This document shows, one piece after another, positions 16,037 through 26,799 of a stretch of DNA of 64,000 nucleotides. This stretch comes from Paraburkholderia sp. IMGN_8. Its GTDB lineage: Bacteria > Pseudomonadota > Gammaproteobacteria > Burkholderiales > Burkholderiaceae. Below the pieces are notes generated by a model that worked only from the letters and a program-made list of their open reading frames with translations, did no database searches and was not told the origin of the DNA. The translations under genes were made by a program, and so were the position numbers. The stretch is taken from positions 496,001-560,000 of the forward strand of contig NZ_CP150901.1 in the NCBI RefSeq assembly GCF_038050405.1, written 5' to 3'. Each line of letters begins with the position of its first letter. The stretch's first letter is position 1.

Positions 16037-17326
16037 ATGACAAAGGCGTCCAGTAGTTTGCAGGACCTGAGGCGGGGAATATACGTCAAGGCGAAGTCTG
16101 AACCGTCCTGGCGTTTCTGGGGTTTGTACGTCCATGTCTGCAAGATGGAAACGCTGCGCGAGGCGTATGCGCTGGCCAGGAAGAACAACGGAGCTCCGGG
16201 TATTGACGGGGTGACGTTCGAGGCCATCGAGACGCAAGGCGTGGAAGTGTTCCTTGAGCAGATACGGGACGAACTGATCGGGGGCAGCTACAGACCGCTA
16301 CGGTCACGGCGGCAGGAAATACCGAAGGACGGGGGCAAGGTCCGAGTCCTGTCGATTCCTGCTATCCGTGACAGAGTGGTTCAGGGTGCGCTCAAGCTCA
16401 TACTGGAACCGATCTTCGAGGCAGACTTCCAACCGGGGTCGTACGGCTATCGTCCGAAGCGTACCGCGCACGAAGCAGTGCATCGGGTAGCGACGGCGAT
16501 CGTTCAGTGCAAGACCCGCGTCATAGACTTGGATCTACGCGCCTACTTTGACACAGTTCGGCATCACCTGCTGCTTGAAAAGGTGGCGCGTCGTGTCAAT
16601 GATGACGAGGTCATGCATTTGCTGAAGTTGATGCTGACGGCATCGGGTAAACAGGGCGTTCCGCAAGGCGGGGTGATTTCGCCCCTGCTCAGTAACGTCT
16701 ATCTCACCGAGGTAGACCGGATGCTGGAGCGGGTGAAAGGTTCCACGCGGAGCGGGAAGTACACCTACGTCGAGTATGCCCGATTCGCTGACGATCTTGT
16801 CGTGCTGATCGATGCTCATCCGCGCAATGCGTGGCTGATGAGGGTGGTGAGCAGGCGCCTTCGGGATGAGTTTGCGAAACTGCAGGTCGAGGTGAATGAA
16901 GAGAAAAGTCGCACTGTGGATCTGGAACGCGCGGAGAGCTTCGACTTCCGACGCCTGCGCAGCATCGGGCGACAGGTGTGGCGCGCGCACTATACGCCCA
17001 AGTTAAAGAAACGTACGGCGTTATTGCGCAAGCTCAAGGAGGTGTTCCGGCGATTCCAGTCGCAGCCGGTGGATCGGGTGGTGCAACTGATCAATCCGGT
17101 CCTGCGGGGCTGGGTGAACTACTTCGCCGTAGGTAACTCCAGCGAGTGCTTCAGCTTCATCAAGGACTGGGTGGAAAAGAAGATCCGACGCCACATGGGT
17201 CGATCCCGGAATCGACGGGGCTTCGGCTGGACGAGGTGGAGTAGGCGCTGGCTGTATGACGAACTGAAGCTGTTTAACGGCTATCGGGTTCGTCGTGCTG
17301 CCGCACCGAAAGCGTCCCCAGCGTGA
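16037..17326 (+). CDS. ltrA: Group II intron reverse transcriptase/maturase 2
   Basis: From the ATG at 16037, preceded by AAGGA, the protein is 429 residues. Features in order: KNNGAPGIDGVTF, RVLSIPAIRDRVVQGALK, EPIFEADFQPGSYGYRP, the core QGVPQGGVISPLLSNVYL, the catalytic RFADD box, and a maturase segment LRGWVNYFAVG. Between NEEKSR and RRLRSIGR the family normally has an F-L-G-F motif; here the sequence reads ESFDFRRLRS with the L-G-F piece missing. This looks like a small in-frame deletion between repeated FDF codons and could impair the enzyme. There is no HNH domain. Confidence 0.88.
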   Translation: MTKASSSLQDLRRGIYVKAKSEPSWRFWGLYVHVCKMETLREAYALARKNNGAPGIDGVTFEAIETQGVEVFLEQIRDELIGGSYRPLRSRRQEIPKDGGKVRVLSIPAIRDRVVQGALKLILEPIFEADFQPGSYGYRPKRTAHEAVHRVATAIVQCKTRVIDLDLRAYFDTVRHHLLLEKVARRVNDDEVMHLLKLMLTASGKQGVPQGGVISPLLSNVYLTEVDRMLERVKGSTRSGKYTYVEYARFADDLVVLIDAHPRNAWLMRVVSRRLRDEFAKLQVEVNEEKSRTVDLERAESFDFRRLRSIGRQVWRAHYTPKLKKRTALLRKLKEVFRRFQSQPVDRVVQLINPVLRGWVNYFAVGNSSECFSFIKDWVEKKIRRHMGRSRNRRGFGWTRWSRRWLYDELKLFNGYRVRRAAAPKASPA

Positions 17327-17361
17327 TAGGTCTCATAACCCTTGACGTGAAGCAAACAGGA

Positions 17362-17394
17362 GAGCGTAGTGCCGGAAATCGGCAAGCTGCGTTC
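17362..17394 (+). ncRNA. Group II intron 2 domain V (putative)
   Basis: A compact hairpin starting GAGCGTAGTGCCG, with a GAAA loop region, and closing GGCAAGCTGCGTTC. The lower stem pairs GAGCG with GCGTTC and the upper stem pairs TGCCG with CGGCA. It lies 36 bases after the reverse transcriptase stop, the expected location. The base composition differs from the domain V of intron 1. Confidence 0.6.
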
Positions 17395-17440
17395 GACGTG
17401 GCGGGAGCTGGAAACGTGACTATGGTAGCCGGACTGAGGT

Positions 17441-18056
17441 CCACCGCGAAAGCGGTGGGGAGACCACCGGAGCCTACCGTGCGCGCGCCAGTTCTCGACC
17501 CTACCGATGAGCGGGGTGTGGAAACGGGGTTAGGGTGAAGTTATTCGGGCACCGCCAGACGAAAGAGGCGGCAACAGGCAAACCGAACCTACTGCTACCG
17601 CGCCACATCTCGACTCTACCATTTACTGGACCGTTGAGCGGCGCGACGCACTCTTCTTAACACGGCATGTTGGCGGCACTGTCAAGTTGACAGGTGTAGC
17701 CTACAAACGCTTTCAAAGCGTAGCTATCCTTATCAAATGATGTGTGCGACTGCGTGGGTGACACTCCAGTCATACCATTTGGCGAACCGTTCCTGCAATA
17801 TTGCGCAATGACATGCCGCTGTCATCTGATGCCTGGGCAACGCGAAGTGCTGCCGGATCGGACCGAAGCATGAGAGAAACGCTTGCGTTCGACGCGCATC
17901 GCGTCGCTCCAGGCCCCACGCGCCTGGCGTGGGGTGCATCGATTGCTTACGCCCGAGTTCCGGAGTGGCCGCGTTCCACGTTTTCACGATACCCTACGTT
18001 CGAACGGCGCATCGATAGCGGTGGAAGCCGTGGCACCGCGGCGTCACCCGAATGCG
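17441..18056. other. Intergenic between intron 2 and porin
   Basis: About 615 bases without a supported gene. It contains two similar stretches, CTCGACCCTACC (near 17496) and CTCGACTCTACC (near 17611), each followed by a GAGCGG segment; these may be a duplicated intron insertion environment. Open frames at 17733-18151 on either strand show no family motif. No terminator with a T-run was seen for the porin. Confidence 0.4.
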
Positions 18057-19130
18057 TTAGAACGAGTGTTGAATGCCGGCATAGACTCCGGATTGCGAGT
18101 GACCGGCCAGCGGGTTGTCAGCGTTGCCGGGCAGGTTCGCCTCGAGGCTAAACGTGCCGGTTTTGCTGTTGCGCACGGTCGCCACCTGGACATCGAGCAG
18201 GGTACGCTTGGACAGGTTGTAGCTGCCGCCGACCGTATAGATCGTCGCGTTGCCGCCGCCTTTGTTCGCGTTCACGTGGTAGACCGCTCCCGTCAGCGCT
18301 GCAGCCGGCGTGGCCTGCCACGTCACGCCACCCCATTCCAGCTGCGTTGTCGAGGGCGCGCCTGCTGTCACGTTGGATGCATGCGACGCCTGGTATGCCG
18401 CCTGCAACTTGAACTGACCGAGGAACACGTTGGCGCCGGCGAAATATTCGCGAGAATACTGGAAAACGTCGTTCAGGCCTCCATTGGCCGGATTGCGGAT
18501 TTCGTCATAAATTCCGCGCACCTGGAAGAGTGCCGACGAATAGGTCAGTTGGACTCCGGCTTCGCGTCCTTGCCCGGTTGTTCCGTTGCCGTTCCAGTTG
18601 GTTGCGTTCGATAACGCGTACTGGCCATAGACGTCGAATCCCCCGAACTTCGGCGACTGGTACGAAATGTTGTTGCTCGACTGCGGCCAGTTCCGGCCGC
18701 GGACCAACGACCCCGAAGACCACGATGTCTGACCGAACGGGTCGAAATCCCACAACCCGTTCGAGATGAACAGTTCACGGCCAAACAGCAGCGTGCCATA
18801 CGTGTCGTTCGCAAAACCTACGGTCGCCCAGCGGTTCCAGATCGAGTTCGTCGCGCCGAGTTGCCCGTTCATCGTATTGAAGGATCCTTCAAGCTGGAAC
18901 ACGGCTTTGGTGCCGCCGCCCAGATCTTCCGCACCCTTCAGGCCCCACAGACTCGTGCCCCAGTCGCCGCTTTCGGCGCGCACACGGGACGTGCTGCCGC
19001 CACTGCTGGATGGAATGCCGGACATGTACTCGATGCCCGCATCGAGGCGACCATACAGCGTCACACTACTCTGGGCGTGAACTCCGGTTGCAGCGGCAAT
19101 AAGCAATGATGCAGTTACCAGCTTTTTCAT
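18057..19130 (-). CDS. Outer membrane porin, Gram-negative trimeric type
   Basis: A 357-residue precursor with a signal peptide ending in VHAQ (about residue 20) and the Burkholderia porin start SSVTLYGRLDAGIEY. Features include a GLKGAEDLGGG-type first hairpin, the constriction loop region around FGRELFISN, alternating beta strands and a C-terminal phenylalanine (GIQHSF) needed for outer membrane assembly. It allows diffusion of small solutes. A GGAG ribosome binding site precedes the ATG. It lies downstream of, and in the same direction as, the sugar operon (350 bases away), so joint control is possible but not shown. Confidence 0.93.
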   Translation of the reverse strand: MKKLVTASLLIAAATGVHAQSSVTLYGRLDAGIEYMSGIPSSSGGSTSRVRAESGDWGTSLWGLKGAEDLGGGTKAVFQLEGSFNTMNGQLGATNSIWNRWATVGFANDTYGTLLFGRELFISNGLWDFDPFGQTSWSSGSLVRGRNWPQSSNNISYQSPKFGGFDVYGQYALSNATNWNGNGTTGQGREAGVQLTYSSALFQVRGIYDEIRNPANGGLNDVFQYSREYFAGANVFLGQFKLQAAYQASHASNVTAGAPSTTQLEWGGVTWQATPAAALTGAVYHVNANKGGGNATIYTVGGSYNLSKRTLLDVQVATVRNSKTGTFSLEANLPGNADNPLAGHSQSGVYAGIQHSF

Positions 19131-19480
19131 AGTTAATCTCCAAACCTTTTTTACGTTTAACTTCTTTTAATTAGCCGGTATTCACCGGCTTCACAGAAAC
19201 AGCGAATCAGCCGGGCCATCTCACTGGCCAGCCGCTCGCTCAGGTGCCGGGGTGTCACGACGATTCATGAACTGCACACCCCGGCAAATACGCCACGGCT
19301 CCACGGAGCCGGCTCAATTTTCAGTTATTAAATTAGTACTGCTATTTTGGTTTTAGTCGAAACAGCAGAGGCAACGCCTTCAATAACGTCCCGGAACGAT
19401 TCCTGCGGTCTCGCATCAACAACGCGTTCGCGTCAAACCTGCGAGGACGCGGCCAGAACTGCCGGGGCATGTTCAGTCGG
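19131..19480. other. Porin upstream region
   Basis: These 350 bases hold the porin promoter and leader. A small hairpin with AGCCGGT and ACCGGCT arms lies near 19172-19190 in the transcribed leader. An AT-rich tract near 19316-19355 is the best place for the promoter. No gene is supported. Confidence 0.4.
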
Positions 19481-20509
19481 TCACCGCGTCAGAACCTCGA
19501 ATCGATAGGCGATTTCGACAGGCTGCGCCGGATTGATCCGGACCGCAGTCGGCGTTCCCCGCTCGTTGATCGGATTTGCCGCGAGCCCCGCGCGACAGCC
19601 GAGTTCGAAGGCACCTGCAATAGGTTCGACGCCAAGACAGAGGTTGCGGCCATTCCAGGGACTGTAGCTGCGGCCGCGATTGCTGATCCACAGCAGAAGC
19701 GATGGGAGCACGGAGGCGTCCCACGTCAGGCGGTAGGCGACGCACGATTCGTCGTCCGTCAGGACCACGGATCCGTCGACGCCGCAAAGCTGGATGATTT
19801 CTTCCGTGCAGTGCGCGAATGGGAGGCGATTGAACGCTGCCGTCCCACCAGCGTGCAGAGGAACCTTGTCCAGTGCATGGAAGATCGCGCCCGAGGCAGC
19901 ACGGGAGACGCCCGGTTCGGGGCCCGCAGGATGCACGATGCCGAAGTCGAACGTACCCGGGTGAATCTGAAAGGCGCCCGCGATCGATGGTAATGCCAGG
20001 TTGGGATGCAGTCCGATCGGACGACGTGTGTCTCGCCGCGACTCGACCGTTACGTGGAAGTCGATCGCTGGACCGTCAGGGTCGGCCCGGATCACGCGGG
20101 TAACCCGCGCGATCGACGAGCTGGCCGGATATTCGAGCGCGATCTCGATGTCGTGATCGGTTTGTCGTACGAGCGTCCATTCGCCCACGCTGCAGTATCC
20201 ATGAAGCAGGTCGTCGCTCGCGTCCAGTGACGGGTCGTATTCGGCCACTGGGGTGGCAAGGCTTTTCCGCCAGTTTTCCTCGACTGCTTCCGGCTCATAT
20301 GGAACGCCAAACGGAACACACGGAAATTCGCTTCTCATGTGGCCGAGTAGCCCCGCAGGTTCGGGACTTCCGTCGGCAAGCCACGGTGCTTCGTAGAACG
20401 GCCGGATTTCCCCGTCGCCACGCTTGAGCGTGACGTCCCCGAGCATGCCGCCCATGGCATATACGGCAAGAGAACCATGAGCCCATTCCAGGCGCCAGCG
20501 TTTATGCAT
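19481..20509 (-). CDS. Aldose 1-epimerase family protein
   Basis: A 342-residue galactose mutarotase-like protein (COG2017 superfamily). The N-terminus GSLAVYAMGGMLGDVTLKRG, shown here as GSLAVYAMGGM, and the central PIGLHPNLALP with a conserved histidine fit the fold; the C-terminal LGVEPIAGAF holds the conserved glutamate. It would interconvert anomers of a hexose or phospho-hexose in the cytoplasm. It follows zwf on the same strand (58-base gap) and is likely the last gene of the sugar operon. The exact sugar is unknown. Confidence 0.8.
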   Translation of the reverse strand: MHKRWRLEWAHGSLAVYAMGGMLGDVTLKRGDGEIRPFYEAPWLADGSPEPAGLLGHMRSEFPCVPFGVPYEPEAVEENWRKSLATPVAEYDPSLDASDDLLHGYCSVGEWTLVRQTDHDIEIALEYPASSSIARVTRVIRADPDGPAIDFHVTVESRRDTRRPIGLHPNLALPSIAGAFQIHPGTFDFGIVHPAGPEPGVSRAASGAIFHALDKVPLHAGGTAAFNRLPFAHCTEEIIQLCGVDGSVVLTDDESCVAYRLTWDASVLPSLLLWISNRGRSYSPWNGRNLCLGVEPIAGAFELGCRAGLAANPINERGTPTAVRINPAQPVEIAYRFEVLTR

Positions 20510-20567
20510 GTTTTTGTCTTAACGGAAAATATCGGAGCGATCCGCATGCAAGGCATGCGAACCGCGG

Positions 20568-22049
20568 TCAGTTTTCTTCTTCCAGCCAGCAGGTGTTGTG
20601 GCGCGCGAGCAGCGCACTGGCGGCGGCCGGTCCCCACGTGCCGGCGGTGTAGAGTTTCGGGGCGGCGTCGGGTCTGACCCATTCCTCTATGATCGGTGCA
20701 ACCCAGCGCCATGCGGCTTCCTGTTCGTCGCGCCGCACGAAGAGGGCGAGCCGTCCCGCGATCACGTCGAGCAGCAGACGCTGATACGCTTCCATCCGAT
20801 CCTGCTGAAAAAACTGGTCGAACGCGAGATCAAGGTAGACACCCCGCAGGTTCATGCCCATGCCCGGTTCCTTGGCGAGGGCACTGAGCCTGATCGATTC
20901 GTTCGGCTGCAGGCGGATCGTCAGCCGGTTCGAACCCGGGCGCAAAGCCATCGCTCCCAGGGCCGAATGCGGTACCGCCCGGAAGTTGATGACGATTTCT
21001 GCCACGCGGTCCGCAAGGCGCTTGCCGGTGCGCAGGAAAAACGGCACGCCTGCCCAGCGCCAGTTCTCGACTTCCGCTTTTAGCGCGACAAAGGTCTCAG
21101 TGGTGCTACCGTGCCGCACGCCGGGCTCAGCGCGATAGGCGGGTACCGCTACCCCTCCGGTTGCGCCGGCGTGATACTGGCCGCGCACCACGTTCTGCCT
21201 GATTTCGTGACCTGTCAGCGGTTTGAGAGCGCGCAGCACGCGCAGCTTCTCACCGCGTACCGCATCGGCGTCCATCGATTTCGGGGGCTCCATTGCAACG
21301 ATGGAAAGCAGCTGGAGCAGGTGGTTCTGCACCATATCCCGCAGCGCGCCTGTCTGGTCGTAGAAGTTACCGCGGCTTTCGACGCCGAGCTCCTCGGCCA
21401 CGGTGATCTGGACGCTCTCGACCCATTCACGGCGCCACAGCGGCTCGAATAGAGAATTGCCGAAGCGCAATGCGAACAGGTTCTGCACCGCTTCCTTACC
21501 GAGGTAGTGATCGATCCGGTAGATCTGATCCTCGGCGAAGATCTCGCCGACCGCGTCGTTGATCGCATTGGACGATGCGAGGTCGTAGCCGAGCGGCTTC
21601 TCCAGCACGATGCGCGCGCCTTCGGCGAGTCCGACCGAGGCCAGGGCGCGGCAGATCGGCACGAAGAGCGAAGGTCCAGTCGCCAGGTAGAAGATGCGTT
21701 GACCGCGCTGCGCACCAAGCGTATCGCGCAGCGATGAGAACGCTTCAGACTGGCTGGCGTCGAGAGCGACATACGCGATACGCTCGAGAAAGCTTCGCCA
21801 TGCAGCATCGTTAGCCGGCGCTCCCGATAGGTGCGGTTTGACGTGTTCGTTGACCCATTGCAGATAGCCGCGTGCATCCAGCGCCGTCTGCGCGACAGAG
21901 ATGATCCTGCCGTCCGGTGCGAGCAAACCCTCGCGGTGCGCAGCATAGAGCGCGGGCAGGATCTTGCGCATCGCAAGATCGCCCGTTCCGCCGAACAGCA
22001 CGAATGCGAATCCGCCCGCGTCTGACGGGCTGGTGGAGCGTTTCATCAT
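20568..22049 (-). CDS. zwf: Glucose-6-phosphate 1-dehydrogenase
   Basis: Oxidises glucose-6-phosphate to 6-phosphogluconolactone with NAD(P)+, the entry to the Entner-Doudoroff and pentose phosphate routes. From the ATG pair at 22049/22046 it is 493 residues, the usual length. The nucleotide motif FGGTGDLA (19-26), the active-site RIDHYLGK (178-185) and LEKPLGYD (149-156) are all present. The open frame continues upstream to 22367, but that extension lies over the kinase gene and has no family similarity. The start lies just past the kinase stop at 22055, indicating tight coupling. Confidence 0.95.
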   Translation of the reverse strand: MMKRSTSPSDAGGFAFVLFGGTGDLAMRKILPALYAAHREGLLAPDGRIISVAQTALDARGYLQWVNEHVKPHLSGAPANDAAWRSFLERIAYVALDASQSEAFSSLRDTLGAQRGQRIFYLATGPSLFVPICRALASVGLAEGARIVLEKPLGYDLASSNAINDAVGEIFAEDQIYRIDHYLGKEAVQNLFALRFGNSLFEPLWRREWVESVQITVAEELGVESRGNFYDQTGALRDMVQNHLLQLLSIVAMEPPKSMDADAVRGEKLRVLRALKPLTGHEIRQNVVRGQYHAGATGGVAVPAYRAEPGVRHGSTTETFVALKAEVENWRWAGVPFFLRTGKRLADRVAEIVINFRAVPHSALGAMALRPGSNRLTIRLQPNESIRLSALAKEPGMGMNLRGVYLDLAFDQFFQQDRMEAYQRLLLDVIAGRLALFVRRDEQEAAWRWVAPIIEEWVRPDAAPKLYTAGTWGPAAASALLARHNTCWLEEEN

Positions 22050-22054
22050 GGCGA

Positions 22055-22987
22055 TCAGTCGTAGTCGTTCATACAAAGGCTTTGCGAACGAAGCAGGGCC
22101 GAAACCTCCTCCTTGGTGGGCGCATATGCACCTTGCCGTGCGCACGCTATCGCTGCGCAGGCTGCGGAAAACGCCAGATGCGACGCGAGCGGTGCATCCG
22201 GCCGGGTAAGCAGGCTTGTCATCCATCCGCCGACGCAAGCATCGCCGCAACCGACGGTGTCGATCACCTCGGCGGGAAACGCCGGCTGGGACAGCGTCTG
22301 TCCCGCCGTGAAGAGCTGCATGCCCGAGGCGCCGCGGGTCACGAGAAGGGCGGCTGACGGTGCCCACGAACGAAGCTGCGCCAGTGCCGACGCTTCATCG
22401 AGCTCTGGAAACAGGCCGCGCAGGTCCTCGTCCGACACCTTGATATAGCTGGCCAGTCCGGCCATCCGGCGCAGAGTCGGCTGGTACGCCGGGCCAGCCA
22501 TAAGATCCCGGTAATTCGGATCGAAGGAGATCCGCTTGCCGGCCGCGTGTGCGGCTTGTGCGATGTCCAGCAGGCGCGCGGCGAGCGGCTGGCGCACGAG
22601 GCTCAGGGAGCCGAAGTGGACGATCTCTGTGGCCTCCATCCAACCGGCGGGCAATGCGTCGACATCGAAAGCCAGGTCCGCGCTGTCGTCTCCGACAAAG
22701 AAGTATCGCGGCGGGTGCTTCGATACGACCATCGCGAGGAACGGCGAGCGCCCGACCTGGCGTGTAAAGCGCATGTCGAGGCCGGCTTCCGCGCTTTGCG
22801 TCATCAGTTCGTCGCCAAAGGTATCGTGGCTCACGGTTCCGGCGAAACCGGTGGGCACGCCGAGCCGCGCGCCGACGCGTGCGACGTTCCAGCACGATCC
22901 GCCTGCCGCGCTGCGCCACCGCCCGTCGTCTTCGCGAATAAAGTCGGTCAGCGCTTCGCCGAACACGATCAATCGAGGGGAATTCAT
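22055..22987 (-). CDS. PfkB-family carbohydrate kinase (fructokinase-like)
   Basis: From the ATG at 22987 (MNSPRLIVFGEAL) the protein is 310 residues; starts at 22993 or 23023 are in frame but would bring it closer to, or overlap, pgi. PfkB family signatures are the N-terminal GGSCWNVARVGARLG and the C-terminal DTVGCGDACVGG with the catalytic aspartate. Fructokinase is the best guess because a fructose-6-phosphate product would be converted by the adjacent pgi and zwf. Other ketose or keto-sugar kinases remain possible. Confidence 0.85.
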   Translation of the reverse strand: MNSPRLIVFGEALTDFIREDDGRWRSAAGGSCWNVARVGARLGVPTGFAGTVSHDTFGDELMTQSAEAGLDMRFTRQVGRSPFLAMVVSKHPPRYFFVGDDSADLAFDVDALPAGWMEATEIVHFGSLSLVRQPLAARLLDIAQAAHAAGKRISFDPNYRDLMAGPAYQPTLRRMAGLASYIKVSDEDLRGLFPELDEASALAQLRSWAPSAALLVTRGASGMQLFTAGQTLSQPAFPAEVIDTVGCGDACVGGWMTSLLTRPDAPLASHLAFSAACAAIACARQGAYAPTKEEVSALLRSQSLCMNDYD

Positions 22988-23003
22988 GGTCATCGGGATG
23001 GGC

Positions 23004-24614
<1,611 letters not shown>

Positions 24615-24645
24615 GTTTGCGGAGCGGGTGAGTGGTGGTTGCGCT

Positions 24646-25590
24646 TTAGCGGGGCGAGGACCAGCCCTTGTAGCTGCCCACGTTGTCGCGCGTGACCAGG
24701 GTCGAAGGCAGCAGGGTCATCGGGTTGGCGGGCGTTTTGCCATTCATGATTCCGTAGCCGATGCCCACCGCCGTTTGAGCCATCGCCCAGGGATCCTGGC
24801 TCGCGGAAGCCTGGACCAGGGTGTCGCTCTTGAGCGCGGTCTCGATGTCGGGCGCGCCGTCGACGGAGGTGATCACGATGTTCTTGCGTTGCAACTGCTT
24901 GGCCGCGAGATCGCTGCCCACGGCCTGCGGGTCGTTGATCGTGAAGACCGCATCGATTTTCGGAAACCGGGTGAGGTAACCCTGCATCGCGTTCATGCCG
25001 CCTTCCCGGGAGCCCTTGGCATCCTGATCGTCCGACAGGACCTTGATGCCAGCCTCCTTGGCGAGCACCGATTTGCAGCCCTTCACACGATCGACCACGG
25101 CCGAGACCGACGGACCGTTTTCGATAACGACATTGCCGTGCCCGCTGAGTTTTTTGGCGATATAGCCGCACGAGAGTTCGCCAGCCTGGAAGTTGTTGGT
25201 CTGCACCGTGGCGTTCGCGCCTGCAGCTGCCACGTCGACTGCGACCACCACGATGCCGGCGGCCTGGGCCTTCTTCACCGCAGGCTCGATCGCTTTCGGG
25301 TCTGCTGCGTTGATCAGGATCATGTCGACGTGAGCCGAGATGAAGTTGTCGATCTGCGTAAACTGCTTGTTCAGATCATAGTCGGCAGACACCGACGTGA
25401 CCTTGGCATTGGGGTTGATCTGCTTTGCCTTGGCCTCCGCACCCTTGACGATCGTGACGAAGTACGGGTTGCCGAGCGAGCCGACGGTAATCCCGATTGA
25501 CTTGAGGGGCTTGTCGGCTGCCTGCGCCGCCGTCATGGCGAAACCGAGCCCAAGGGCGACGCTGGCCAGAACGGCTTTCTGCTTGAACAT
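24646..25590 (-). CDS. Sugar ABC transporter substrate-binding protein
   Basis: From the ATG at 25590 ([10 protein letters not shown]) the precursor is 314 residues with a Sec signal peptide cut after AAQA. It is a periplasmic binding protein of the ribose/galactose (Peripla_BP_4) type: [13 protein letters not shown], then [15 protein letters not shown], a hinge with [13 protein letters not shown] and the second lobe with [17 protein letters not shown]. The upstream extension to 25632 is not needed. It serves the ATPase and permease encoded just upstream. The ligand is probably a hexose, possibly fructose by analogy with FrcB and the linked kinase. Confidence 0.9.
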   Translation of the reverse strand: MFKQKAVLASVALGLGFAMTAAQAADKPLKSIGITVGSLGNPYFVTIVKGAEAKAKQINPNAKVTSVSADYDLNKQFTQIDNFISAHVDMILINAADPKAIEPAVKKAQAAGIVVVAVDVAAAGANATVQTNNFQAGELSCGYIAKKLSGHGNVVIENGPSVSAVVDRVKGCKSVLAKEAGIKVLSDDQDAKGSREGGMNAMQGYLTRFPKIDAVFTINDPQAVGSDLAAKQLQRKNIVITSVDGAPDIETALKSDTLVQASASQDPWAMAQTAVGIGYGIMNGKTPANPMTLLPSTLVTRDNVGSYKGWSSPR

Positions 25591-25624
25591 TTTCGTTGTC
25601 TCCAGGTTGGTCCGTGATGTGATC

Positions 25625-25650
25625 GGGCGCAAGGGGACCGGCTTGCGCCC
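25625..25650 (-). promoter_or_regulatory. Intercistronic hairpin before the binding-protein gene
   Basis: A 9-bp perfect inverted repeat, GGGCGCAAG and CTTGCGCCC with an 8-base loop, lies in the 117-base gap between the permease stop and the binding-protein start. No T-run follows on the transcribed strand, so it is not a standard terminator. Such stems often stabilise the downstream message, which would raise the binding protein relative to membrane subunits. Confidence 0.5.
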
Positions 25651-25707
25651 GTACGCCGTCGAGGCGAAGGGAGTGCGTGCTTCTGAGGAATGCGGCAGAT
25701 GCGTGCG

Positions 25708-26745
25708 TCAGGTACGGGCGGATCCGCGCTGGCGATAGCGGTCGAGGGCCACGGCGCCGATGATCACCAGCCCTTTGATGATGTATTGCCAGATATCCGA
25801 TACGCCGAGCAGGACGAGCCCGTTGGTCAGTACCGCGATGATCAGCGCGCCGATCAAGGTGCCGACGATCGATCCCACGCCGCCGACAAAGCTGGTGCCG
25901 CCGAGAATCACTGCGGCGATCGCGTCGAGTTCGTATGACTGCCCCATCTGCAGGCCATTGGCGGCGTACAGGCGGGCTGCGGACATCACCGCACCGAGTC
26001 CGGCCAGCAACCCGGACATCGCGTAGACGAACATCTCGATGCCCCAGACCTTGATACCCGAGAGGCGTGCGGCTTCAGGGTTGCCACCGACCGAATAGAT
26101 TCTCAATCCGAGTACGGTGCGGCGCAGGATGAACCAGGACAGCGCCACCACCGCGATGGCGATCACCACCAGCCATGGGATGCCGAAAACCGAGCCATTG
26201 CCGATGAAGGCAAATGGCAGTTGCGGATTGAAGATGGTCGTATCGCTGCCCATTAGCCGTGCGACGCCACGCACCGCGGTCAGTGCGCCGAGCGTGACGA
26301 TGAAGGGCGGCAGCCTGAGAAGGGCAATCAGTCCGCCGTTGACGGCACCGAAGCCGAGCCCGACGAGCAGCGCGACCGGGATGCCGAGCCAGCCCCAGTG
26401 AGGGATATTCGATGCGAGCATAGCCGCTACTGCCGCAGCGGCCAGTACCGAACCTACCGACAGATCGATGCCACCCGTCAGAATGACGAAGGTCATGCCG
26501 GCTGCGAGGACGATGTTGATCGACGCCTGCTGCGTGATGATCGACAGATTCTGCAAGCTGAAAAACGTGTCGGTCATGATGCCGAAGCCGACGCATAGCA
26601 GCAGCAGGACCGGCAGCATGCCCGCGGTACGCATCAGCGTCTGCACCCGCTTCCGGCGATCGACCGGCGGTTGCTGCAATACCGGGCGATGTGCCGGATC
26701 GACCGGTGCGGTGGCAACGTCTTGTTGTCTGGTTGAGTCAAGCAT
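25708..26745 (-). CDS. Sugar ABC transporter permease (RbsC-like)
   Basis: A 345-residue integral membrane protein of the branched-chain/ribose permease family. After a polar N-terminus of about 40 residues it has eight or more hydrophobic helices, with the family motif GGIDLSVGSVLA and the cytoplasmic contact loop around GGNPEAARLSGIKV. It ends in a basic tail. It pairs with the double-domain ATPase upstream to import a sugar. The gap from the ATPase gene is 54 bases. Confidence 0.92.
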   Translation of the reverse strand: MLDSTRQQDVATAPVDPAHRPVLQQPPVDRRKRVQTLMRTAGMLPVLLLLCVGFGIMTDTFFSLQNLSIITQQASINIVLAAGMTFVILTGGIDLSVGSVLAAAAVAAMLASNIPHWGWLGIPVALLVGLGFGAVNGGLIALLRLPPFIVTLGALTAVRGVARLMGSDTTIFNPQLPFAFIGNGSVFGIPWLVVIAIAVVALSWFILRRTVLGLRIYSVGGNPEAARLSGIKVWGIEMFVYAMSGLLAGLGAVMSAARLYAANGLQMGQSYELDAIAAVILGGTSFVGGVGSIVGTLIGALIIAVLTNGLVLLGVSDIWQYIIKGLVIIGAVALDRYRQRGSART

Positions 26746-26799
26746 ATCGTTCTCCTAAATTCGTGCAATGCTTTGTTTCGCGAGGCCGCCTGCTGCGGG

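Larger units (their letters stand above)
15659..17440 (+). mobile_element. Group II intron 2
   Basis: The 5' end is GTGCGAG at 15659, the usual group II start motif, followed by structured non-coding RNA, the reverse transcriptase gene at 16037-17326, and a domain V at 17362-17394. The 3' end near 17440 is approximate. It lies about 110 bases after intron 1 in the same orientation. The reverse transcriptases of the two introns are clearly different in sequence, so this is not a tandem duplication. Confidence 0.75.

Noticed and set aside
22050..22367. 106-codon N-terminal extension of zwf
   Set aside because: The open frame runs antisense-free over the kinase gene, but lacks G6PDH similarity; the ATG at 22049 gives the normal length.
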